Positions 1 through 6,755 of a stretch of DNA of 63,493 nt are shown one piece after another. A program made the position numbers and the translations under genes. Position 1 is the first letter of the stretch. Every line of letters begins with the position of its first letter. The notes beneath the pieces are model-generated. The model was not told where the DNA came from. It saw only the letters and a program-made list of their open reading frames with translations, and searched no databases. This DNA is from DASYRM01 sp036004405 (lineage in GTDB: Bacteria; Acidobacteriota; Vicinamibacteria; Vicinamibacterales; UBA2999): positions 1 to 63,493 of the forward strand of contig DASYRM010000164.1 of assembly GCA_036004405.1 (NCBI GenBank), in the 5' to 3' direction.

Positions 1-144
1 ATCGCCATGACTGCGCGGGCGATGGCCAGCGACCGCGAGCAGTGCCTCGCGGCCGGCATGGACGGCTATCTATCGAAACCCATCGACCGCACGCTGCTGT
101 TCGAAGCGGTGGAGGAAGCGGCGCGAGTCCGCGTACCGAAGTAG
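1..144 (+). CDS. C-terminal end of a response-regulator receiver domain (partial)
   Basis: Frame 1 is open from the window edge to a TAG at 142-144 and gives 47 residues. The pattern is that of beta4 to alpha5 of a CheY-like receiver: IAMTARAM, the AGMDGYLSKP block with the conserved Lys-Pro, then a final helix. The Asp phosphorylation site lies upstream, outside the window. Because the protein stops right after the receiver, it is either a hybrid histidine kinase ending in a receiver or a receiver-terminated regulator; the AGMDGYLSKP form is common in hybrid kinases. Confidence 0.85.
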   Translation: MAMTARAMASDREQCLAAGMDGYLSKPIDRTLLFEAVEEAARVRVPK

Positions 145-186
145 CTCTCGAACTGAATCCACGCTACTCTCAGTTCGAGGGACAGG

Positions 187-1206
187 ATGCAGGACGCTGG
201 CGATCTCGAACGTATTTTGAGCAGCGTGCACCCCGACGACTGGAACGCCTTCTTCGAGATCTCCGATCAGTTCCGGCCCAAGACTGCCGACAGCTGGAGG
301 GCGATTGCCGGTCGGCTCGGTGCGGGGCAACGGACGTATTCCCCCGAGGAGATCGCTCGGATTCACGCGGAGACGTGCCGCTACTTCGACGAGCCCCCCG
401 ACGCGACGAACCTCCTGACCCGGGCAATCTACGAGTTCGCCGTATCGGAGGAAGCGATCCGGCGCCTGCCCTTCCTCAACCTCGGATACCATCCCTCACC
501 GGACGAGGCCACCGGAACCATTGAACTGACCGGCGACCTCGGGCGGTTCCAGTGCAACCTCAACCTCTACACCCAAGCGCTCGGAGCGGTTCGGCTCCAC
601 GGCCGTGACGTCGTCGAGGTCGGATCGGGACGGGGGGGCGGTGCTGCGGCCCTCGTGCGTCACCACAAGCCGCGCTCGTACATCGCGATCGACGGCTCGC
701 GCAAGCAGGTCGAGATGTGCGGTGCAATCCACTCGCACGTACAGTTCATCTACGGCAACGCGTGCGCGCTTCCGCTTCCCGATGCGTCGGCCGACGTGGT
801 CCTGAACGTCGAGTCGTCGCATTGCTATTCGGACCTGGACGGGTTCGTTGCCGAGGTACGCCGGGTGCTTCGTCCGGGAGGCGTGTTCTGCCTCACCGAC
901 ATCATCTACGAGAAAGCGCGGATCGTCAGGTATTTCGAGCTTCTCCACCGGCACTTCAAGGTGGAGCGCCAGATCGACGTCACGGCGAACGTGGTGAGCT
1001 GTCTCGAAGCGCACGGCGGCGATCAGTTCGTCGCGTGGGTCGCGTCGCTTGGAGGAAAGCCCGCGCATCCAGCGCAGAGCATCCCCATGGTCGCGAGCAT
1101 CTACTTGCCGCTCGACATCGCACCCTGGTCCAACTATCGTGCGCTGACGAGCGGCGGTTCGCTCTACCTCACGTTCGCGTGCGTCAAGCCGGCTAGTTCC
1201 TCTTGA
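187..1206 (+). CDS. SAM-dependent class I methyltransferase
   Basis: A 339-residue soluble protein with no signal peptide. Motif I (VVEVGSGRGGG) is at about residues 142-152, followed by an acidic end of beta2 (YIAIDGS) and a motif II/III region (FIYGNACALPLPDASADVV). The LRPGGVFCLTDI block is typical of Methyltransf_11/25 domains. About 130 residues precede the Rossmann domain, an arrangement seen in small-molecule and lipid methyltransferases. The substrate cannot be read from the sequence. The ATG is preceded by a purine-rich GAGGGACAGG. Its last 14 bases overlap the 3' end of the convergent gene. Confidence 0.85.
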   Translation: MQDAGDLERILSSVHPDDWNAFFEISDQFRPKTADSWRAIAGRLGAGQRTYSPEEIARIHAETCRYFDEPPDATNLLTRAIYEFAVSEEAIRRLPFLNLGYHPSPDEATGTIELTGDLGRFQCNLNLYTQALGAVRLHGRDVVEVGSGRGGGAAALVRHHKPRSYIAIDGSRKQVEMCGAIHSHVQFIYGNACALPLPDASADVVLNVESSHCYSDLDGFVAEVRRVLRPGGVFCLTDIIYEKARIVRYFELLHRHFKVERQIDVTANVVSCLEAHGGDQFVAWVASLGGKPAHPAQSIPMVASIYLPLDIAPWSNYRALTSGGSLYLTFACVKPASSS

Positions 1207-2065
1207 GGTGCTCGGTCGAGCGCTCGTTCTCGTTGCAGATGAACTCGATCATCTCCGAGTCCACCAGCAGGCGATGGTTGACGCGCACCGTGAACGGCTT
1301 GGTGTAGGCCTTGGCGTCGTCGATCGTGATGTCGATCTGGAGCGACCCGAAGTTGGGCCGCCGGAAGCGCTCGGTCATCTTGAGCGCGTCGGTGTAGGGG
1401 TTGCCGTTGACGTCGAGCCAGCCGGCGCGTTCGTCACCCAGGAAGTTCGTCGTCTCCACCACCAGCGTGTCGTTCCCCTCGTACCAGCCGCGCGAGTAGC
1501 CGAACCACCACGGCGTCGGGTCGTTGTTCGGCGCCGGCCGCCCGTCCATGTAGACGTAGCGCAGCCCGTAGTTCGACTCGTAGGTGATGAGCATCAGGTT
1601 CTTCGTCTCCACGATCTGCCGCGGCTGCGGGTGGTTGTGATACTGCATCAGGCCGATCGGCAGGCACCACACGTCGGGGTTGTCTTTGCTGTTGTCGGCC
1701 ATCCGCTTCTTCTTCAGCTCCGCGGCCCACGGCTGGAGCGGCAGCGGGTAGCCGCGCCCGGCCACTTCGAAGAACTGCGAAATCGGAATCGCGTCGGGAT
1801 CCACGGGAGGCGGCGTGGTCGGCGGCGCTCCGGCTCCGCGGCCCCGTCCGGCCCCGCCACCGCCGCCAAACGAGAGATTCCAGATACCCGAGAAGTCCAC
1901 TTTCCCGTCGGGCGTGCGCGGCGCGGGGCCGTCGAGGATGGGCTTGCCGTCGGCGGCCCGCGGCACGCCCGGCGTGGGATACGATGGCCACTGCGCCCCG
2001 ATCCCGGACGACAGCGCCAGCACAACGGCAATCACAACAGCAACAGTGGCTCCCCAACTCCTCAC
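1193..2065 (-). CDS. Exported protein of an acidobacterial family (family A, copy 1)
   Basis: A 290-residue protein of unknown function. The GTG start at 2065 is chosen because AGGGGAGGT lies just upstream and a Sec signal (hydrophobic core, then SSGIGAQ) follows directly. The open frame runs much further upstream, but only antisense to the sigma gene. The mature part has the family-A signature: QWPSYPTPGVPR, a DGPAPRTPDGKVDFSGIW block, a Gly-rich stretch, then WFGYSRGWYEGNDTLVVET and TIDDAKAYTKPFTV. The same blocks recur at 33675-34475, 44016-44855 and 44877-45719. No catalytic motif is recognised. It is probably periplasmic. Confidence 0.8.
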   Translation of the reverse strand: MRSWGATVAVVIAVVLALSSGIGAQWPSYPTPGVPRAADGKPILDGPAPRTPDGKVDFSGIWNLSFGGGGGAGRGRGAGAPPTTPPPVDPDAIPISQFFEVAGRGYPLPLQPWAAELKKKRMADNSKDNPDVWCLPIGLMQYHNHPQPRQIVETKNLMLITYESNYGLRYVYMDGRPAPNNDPTPWWFGYSRGWYEGNDTLVVETTNFLGDERAGWLDVNGNPYTDALKMTERFRRPNFGSLQIDITIDDAKAYTKPFTVRVNHRLLVDSEMIEFICNENERSTEHLKRN

Positions 2066-2085
2066 GCCTGACCTCCCCTGAAAAC

Positions 2086-2156
2086 TGCGAGGCTCCGCCT
2101 CGACATCACAAGGCTGCGCCTCGCAGGCAGTGCCTAATTGCCCGCCTCCGGCGGGC
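2086..2156. repeat. Palindromic intergenic elements upstream of two divergent genes
   Basis: Two dyads lie between the family-A gene (minus) and the sigma gene (plus). TGCGAGGC at 2086-2093 pairs with GCCTCGCA at 2118-2125, and contains the smaller hairpin CGAGGC/GCCTCG. GCCCGCC/GGCGGGC with a 3-base loop is at 2140-2156. The rest of the 183-base gap must hold both promoters, but no convincing -10/-35 pair is visible. Similar paired dyads occur near 42.2-42.35 kb. Confidence 0.6.
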
Positions 2157-2248
2157 GACGGCGGCATCAGTGTCATGGAACTCAAGCGGAAGCGCAAGCG
2201 TCCGCGGCGTATCCCTTGCAGCTGTAAACACCAGGGGGCTATTGACCT

Positions 2249-3724
2249 ATGGCATCGCGGAGCGCCCGAGCTAGCTCGCTCATCGATTGGGACGACCCGG
2301 ATCGGAATGCCCGGATCCTGGACTGGCGGTCGCGCGCGCGCGACTTCGGCCTGCTGCCGGTGGGCGGCGCGGACGGCGAAACTGATGCGCCCGGTGTGGG
2401 GGTCCCGCAGGCGCCCGAGCAGCTGCTGCACGACGAGGAGCCTGAGGCCTTCGACGACCAGGCGATGGACGAGTCCGACGAGGAGTACGAGCGCCCGGCG
2501 CCCGAGGCCGCCAGCGCGGCGCCTGACGAGGCCGCCAACGCGGCGTCTGACGAGGCCGCGGACGCCGATCTCGTCCGCACGTACCTCACGCACATCGCGC
2601 GGCGCAAGCTGCTCACGGCGCGCGACGAGCAGACCATCGGCGCTCGCATCGAAGCCGCACGCGCCGATCTGCTGGCGGAAATCGCCACGATTCCGACCGC
2701 GCTGCAGACGCTGGTGACGCTCGCTGACGGCGTCACGAGCGGCACGACGCCGGCCGTCGAGCTCATTCTCCTGCCCGACGGAGGGGAGCTGAAGCCCGAG
2801 AAGATCGAGCCGGTGCTCGCGGCCTTCGCCCGCGTGCGGCGGCACCAACGCGCCGGCGCCTTCGACAAGGCCGGCGCGGTGCTTCGCGCCCTGCCCATCC
2901 GGCCGGCCGTGCTGGACACCATCGTCGGGGAACTGCGTGGTCTCGACGAGGCGCAGGCCGGGTTGCCGAAGCGCGAGTTCCGGAAGCGGCTGGCGCGCGT
3001 GCTGGCCCGCGAAGACGAGGTGAACGAAGCCAAGCGCCAGCTGATCGAGCCGAACCTGCGCCTCGTGGTATCGATCGCCAAGCGATACCTCGGCCGCGGC
3101 CTCACGCTGCTCGACCTGATCCAGGAAGGCAACATCGGGCTGATGAAGGCCGTGGACCGCTTCCAGCACCAGCGCGGCTTCAAGTTCTCCACCTACGCCA
3201 CCTGGTGGATCCGCCAGTCGGTCGGACGCGCCGTCGCCGACTACGGGCGGACGATCCGCCTGCCCGTGCACGCCATCGAGGCGCTCAACAAGGTGACCGG
3301 CGCGCGCCGGGACCTGGCGGCGCGGCTCGGGCGCGACCCGCGCCCTGAGGAGCTCGCGGTCCGGCTCGGCATGGCGGTGGACAAGCTGCAGATGCTGCTC
3401 GACGCGGCGCGGGTCCCCACCTCGCTCGACTCGCCCATCGGCGAGGACGATGAAAGCACGCTCCGCACGGTGCTGCGGGACGTGAACGCGCCATCGCCGG
3501 AAGAGGAGGCGATTCGCGGCCAGATGGCCGAAGAGGTGGAGCGGGCGATGGCGCCCCTCAGCGAGCGGGAGCGCGCGGTGCTGCGGCTCCGCTACGGCCT
3601 GGGGACCGAGCGCGAGATGACCTTGGAGGAGATCGGCCGCCGCCTGTCGGTGACGCGCGAACGCGTCCGCCAGATCGAGCAGGCGGCGGTGCGCAAGATG
3701 CGCGCCGCACGCAGCGCGGCGTAG
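2249..3724 (+). CDS. RNA polymerase sigma-70 family factor, RpoD/SigA-like
   Basis: A 491-residue sigma factor. Residues 1-105 form an acidic, Ala/Glu/Asp-rich tract in place of a recognisable region 1.1. Region 1.2 is at about 106-140 and a spacer at about 140-255. Region 2 is at about 258-330, with LLDLIQEGNIGLMKAVDRF and the -10 recognition helix FSTYATWWIRQ. Region 3 is at 337-413. Region 4 is at 424-485, with the helix-turn-helix LEEIGRRLSVTRERVRQIEQ. Regions 2 and 4 match primary (group 1/2) sigma factors. Whether this is the housekeeping sigma or a group 2 paralogue cannot be told from one window. Its TAG stop begins a palindromic element. Confidence 0.92.
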   Translation: MASRSARASSLIDWDDPDRNARILDWRSRARDFGLLPVGGADGETDAPGVGVPQAPEQLLHDEEPEAFDDQAMDESDEEYERPAPEAASAAPDEAANAASDEAADADLVRTYLTHIARRKLLTARDEQTIGARIEAARADLLAEIATIPTALQTLVTLADGVTSGTTPAVELILLPDGGELKPEKIEPVLAAFARVRRHQRAGAFDKAGAVLRALPIRPAVLDTIVGELRGLDEAQAGLPKREFRKRLARVLAREDEVNEAKRQLIEPNLRLVVSIAKRYLGRGLTLLDLIQEGNIGLMKAVDRFQHQRGFKFSTYATWWIRQSVGRAVADYGRTIRLPVHAIEALNKVTGARRDLAARLGRDPRPEELAVRLGMAVDKLQMLLDAARVPTSLDSPIGEDDESTLRTVLRDVNAPSPEEEAIRGQMAEEVERAMAPLSERERAVLRLRYGLGTEREMTLEEIGRRLSVTRERVRQIEQAAVRKMRAARSAA

Positions 3725-3744
3725 AGGCGGTCAGGTCCGCCTTA
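3722..3744. repeat. Short palindromic element between two convergent stop codons
   Basis: AGGCGG and CCGCCT flank TCAGGT. The right arm matches the AGGTCCGCCT arm of the element family in this window; the left arm looks shortened. It sits exactly between the sigma factor TAG (3722-3724) and the ankyrin gene TAA (minus strand, 3742-3744). It could act as a bidirectional terminator hairpin, but there is no T-tract. Confidence 0.65.
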
Positions 3745-5355
3745 CTGTTTCGCGACCAGTTTCTCGATCAGCGCCACCGTCTCGGGGAACGGCTCGCCCG
3801 CCGCCTGGCGCACGCCGGGCACGCCGACACCCTTCGCGAGAGCCAGAGGGGTCCGCCCCGCGGCATCCTTCGCCTGCAGATCGGCCCCGTGCTCCGCCAG
3901 GAACTTCACGATCGGCGTGTAGCCGCGCTGCGCCGCCCCCATGACTGCCGTCTGGTCCGGCACGGCCGTGGCGCCCGGCACCTGGCTCGGTCGTGCACGT
4001 ATCGTGAGGTTGTACGACGCCGCCTGCGATGCGGCGTCGGGCACCGCGCTCCGCCGATCGGTCACCATCCGCGCGTTGATGTCGGCGCCGGCGTCGAGCA
4101 GCAGCTGCATCGTGGCCAGCACGCCCTCGTTCGTCCGGTTCCGTCCGCGGGTCACGCGGGTGCCGAAGTCCACTCCGGCCGCCGCCATGAGCGGTGTCAC
4201 GCCTTCCTTGCTGGGCAGGTCCACGAGCGCCTTGTGCTCGAGCAGCAGCTTGACGAACGGCGCGTCGCCGGCGCGCGCGGCCCGCAGGAGCGGTGTGGCT
4301 CCCTGCGCCAGGATGGCGTCGCCGCCGCGGTCCTGGGGCACGTCGCGATAGGGCGGGCGCCGCTTCAACTGGAGGTTCGGGTTGGCGCCCTTCTCGAGCA
4401 GCATCTTGCCGATGTCGAGCGCCGAGATCGAGTCCTCGCTCGGAATCACCGCCATCGCGCCGTTGCCCTTCACGGGCAGCGTGCTGACGTCGGCCGCCAT
4501 GTAGATCGGCGACCGGCCGTAGAGGTCCCACTTGTCCACGTCCGCACCGCCGCGAATCAACTCCGCGGCCGCCTCGAAGTGGAGGTTCATGATCGCCATG
4601 ACCAGCGGCGTGATGCGCTCGGGATCCTCGAGGTCGAGATCGGCGCCGGCGGCGACCAGATGCCGGATGCAGTCGGCGCACCCTTCGCGGGCGGCATAGA
4701 GGAGCGGCGTGAAGCCGCCCTTGTTCATGTCCTTGGGCCGCGGCTCGGTGATGACCTTGCGCTCCCACTGGCGGACAACGCCGTGGGCGTTGAGGTCCGC
4801 GCCCTTCGACGCGAGCAGCTTCACCATCTCGGCCTGGCCCTGCGCCGCCGCCCACATCAGCGCCGACTGGCCGCCGAACGCTTCCGTCGCGTTCACGTCG
4901 GCACCGGCTTCGAGCAGACGCTTGGCGGCCTCGACCCTGCCGCTGCGCGCCACCGCCATCAGCGGCGTCTCCCCTTCCGGGTTGCGCGTGTTGACGTCCG
5001 CGCCGGCTTTGAGCAGGGCGTCGATCACCTTCTCGGAGCCGATGATGGCCGCCTCGGTCATCGCGCTGGTGCCGAACTGGTTCTTCCGCGTGACGTCCGC
5101 TTTGGCGGCAATCAGCGCGCGCACCAGCTCGAGGTCGTCGTTGGCCGCCGCATACATGACGGCCGTGGTGCCGTCGTGCCCGGGCGCGTTGGGGTTGGCG
5201 CCTTTGGCGAGGAGCCGGAGCGCCGCCGCGCGATCGCCGCGTTCGGCCGCGGCCAGCACCGTGTCGGCCTGGCCGGCCGCCGACGCGACGGCAACCGAAA
5301 GAAGGATGGCGGGGAGGACGGGCCACCTGAAGGTGGCCCCTACGACTGTGCGCAC
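3742..5355 (-). CDS. Exported ankyrin-repeat protein (cassette 1)
   Basis: 537 residues. A Sec signal (core PAILLSVAVASAAGQA) is followed by about 12 ankyrin units with recurring GADVNARN, GETPLMAVARSG and GATPLLRAARAGD blocks, interrupted near the middle by non-canonical loops (KDMNKGGFTPLLYAAREG, LQLKRRPPYRD). Ankyrin solenoids bind proteins, so an exported one next to DUF1552 and a multi-haem protein suggests a scaffold or partner role; this is inference. It starts 1 base after the DUF1552 stop. Residues MRTVVGATFRWP at the N-terminus are encoded partly by a palindromic element. Related proteins are at 53428 and 61943. Confidence 0.85.
   Translation of the reverse strand: MRTVVGATFRWPVLPAILLSVAVASAAGQADTVLAAAERGDRAAALRLLAKGANPNAPGHDGTTAVMYAAANDDLELVRALIAAKADVTRKNQFGTSAMTEAAIIGSEKVIDALLKAGADVNTRNPEGETPLMAVARSGRVEAAKRLLEAGADVNATEAFGGQSALMWAAAQGQAEMVKLLASKGADLNAHGVVRQWERKVITEPRPKDMNKGGFTPLLYAAREGCADCIRHLVAAGADLDLEDPERITPLVMAIMNLHFEAAAELIRGGADVDKWDLYGRSPIYMAADVSTLPVKGNGAMAVIPSEDSISALDIGKMLLEKGANPNLQLKRRPPYRDVPQDRGGDAILAQGATPLLRAARAGDAPFVKLLLEHKALVDLPSKEGVTPLMAAAGVDFGTRVTRGRNRTNEGVLATMQLLLDAGADINARMVTDRRSAVPDAASQAASYNLTIRARPSQVPGATAVPDQTAVMGAAQRGYTPIVKFLAEHGADLQAKDAAGRTPLALAKGVGVPGVRQAAGEPFPETVALIEKLVAKQ
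5320..5343 (-). repeat. Palindromic element inside the ankyrin gene's signal-peptide region
   Basis: GGGCCACCT at 5320-5328 pairs with AGGTGGCCC at 5331-5339 across a 2-base loop, with the family flank CTAC following. Read on the minus strand it encodes part of VGATFRWP, the n-region of the signal peptide. The same variant (GTAGGGGCCACCT) recurs at 21013. Confidence 0.75.
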
Positions 5356-5356
5356 G

Positions 5357-6643
5357 TTAGACCTCCGACAGGATGCCGCCGCTGTCGCCCAGCTTCTCCA
5401 CCGGGATGTTGTTGCGGTCGAACAGCGTGACGAGCAGATCGGAGAAGCGGGAGTCCTGCGGATACTTCAGATGCTGGCCACCTTTGATCTTGCCGTTGGC
5501 GTGCCCGAGGATGGCCGCCGGCAGCGGGTCGTTGTTGTGCCGGTCGCTGTTGCTCATGTTGCTGCCGAAGAGAATCGTCGAGTGATCCAGCACGGTACCG
5601 GTGCCTTCCTTGCTCTTGGCCAACCGATCGACGAACTTCGCGAAGACGTCCGTGTGGTAGGTCTGGATCTGCACCAGCTTGTTCAGCTTCTCCGCCGCGT
5701 TGCCATGGTGCGACAGCGGGTGGAACGCCTCGGCGATGTTCAGGTTGGTGTAGGTCCGCATGCTCGCTTCGCGGTCCATCGAGAACGTGATGACGCGCGT
5801 GATGTCGGCCTGGAACGCCAGCGCCATCAGATCGAACATCAGCTTGAAGTGATCGGTGATCTCGTTCGGCACGCCGACGGGCGCGTCGGGGATGTCCAGC
5901 CGCGACATGTCCGCCTTCTCCGCCATCTGCACGCGACGCTCGATTTCGCGCACCGAGTCGAGGTAGTCGCTCACGACCACACGGTCCTGAACGCCGAGGC
6001 CGGCCTGCAGCCGCGCCGCCTGCCCCTTCACGCGATCGAGAATGCTGCCTGTCTCGTGCAGGATCGCGGAGCGCTCCTGCTCGGTATCACCCTGTCCGAA
6101 CAGCTTCTGGAACACCGCCCGCGGGTTGCCCTCCTGCGGCAGCGACTGCGTCGGCGTGCGCCACGCCACGCGTGCGCCGCCGAGCGCCGTCGTCAGCTCG
6201 AGCGACGGCAGCCGCGTGTCCTGCCCGATGTGGCGCGCGGCGAGTTGATCGGCGCTGACGCCCGAGTCGGGCCCGGCCACGCCGTGATCCCACGGCTTCA
6301 CGCAGGTGAGCCACGTCATCTCGATGTAGCCGTGCGGCTCCGGCGTCTCACCCGGCTTGTTGCGCAGCCCCGAGACGATCGTCAGGTGCTCGCGCAGCGG
6401 TTCGAGCGGCGACAGGATGGGCGACATCTCGAAGCCCTTCCCGGTCTGCGGCGGCGACCAGCGGTCCATGACGGCGCCGTGCGGGAAGCCGACGAAGGCA
6501 AACCGCTTCGGTGAGGCGGCGGCCGCCGTCTGCGCCCAGGCGGTGGACGCGGGACTCATCGCGTCGAGGACCGGCAGCGCAATCGACGCGCCCACGCCCT
6601 TGAGCACCGTACGCCGCGAGATGTGCTTCCGAGAGAGATACAT
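5357..6643 (-). CDS. DUF1552 domain protein, Tat-exported (cassette 1)
   Basis: 428 residues with a Tat-like signal at the N-terminus (SRRTVLKGVGASIALPVLDAM), then the DUF1552 domain: KRFAFVGFPHGAVMDRW near residue 45, a GVSADQLAA region and a LFGSNMSNSDRHNNDPLP block near residue 360. DUF1552 proteins have no established biochemical activity. They are found beside DUF1587/1592/1588-type cytochromes in Planctomycetes, Verrucomicrobia and Acidobacteria, as here. The upstream cytochrome is separated by 95 bases filled with three palindromes; the ankyrin gene follows after 1 base. Confidence 0.9.
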   Translation of the reverse strand: MYLSRKHISRRTVLKGVGASIALPVLDAMSPASTAWAQTAAAASPKRFAFVGFPHGAVMDRWSPPQTGKGFEMSPILSPLEPLREHLTIVSGLRNKPGETPEPHGYIEMTWLTCVKPWDHGVAGPDSGVSADQLAARHIGQDTRLPSLELTTALGGARVAWRTPTQSLPQEGNPRAVFQKLFGQGDTEQERSAILHETGSILDRVKGQAARLQAGLGVQDRVVVSDYLDSVREIERRVQMAEKADMSRLDIPDAPVGVPNEITDHFKLMFDLMALAFQADITRVITFSMDREASMRTYTNLNIAEAFHPLSHHGNAAEKLNKLVQIQTYHTDVFAKFVDRLAKSKEGTGTVLDHSTILFGSNMSNSDRHNNDPLPAAILGHANGKIKGGQHLKYPQDSRFSDLLVTLFDRNNIPVEKLGDSGGILSEV

Positions 6644-6653
6644 GATGGTCTCC

Positions 6654-6755
6654 AGGCGAACCTAAAGGTTCGCCTCTACTATTTGTCTCCCAGGCGGACC
6701 CACAAGGTCCGCCTCTACGTACGCCCCTAACGGGCGGCCTAAAGGCCGCCCCTAC
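6654..6755. repeat. Cluster of three palindromic elements
   Basis: Three related hairpins stand in tandem between the cytochrome and DUF1552 genes: 6654-6679 (AGGCGAACCT/AGGTTCGCCT, loop AA, then CTAC), 6692-6723 (AGGCGGACC/GGTCCGCCT, then CTACGTACG) and 6732-6755 (GGGCGGCCT/AGGCCGCCC, loop AA, then CTACG). All point the same way. The third runs into the 3' end of the cytochrome gene and provides its stop codon (TAG, 6739-6741). Confidence 0.85.
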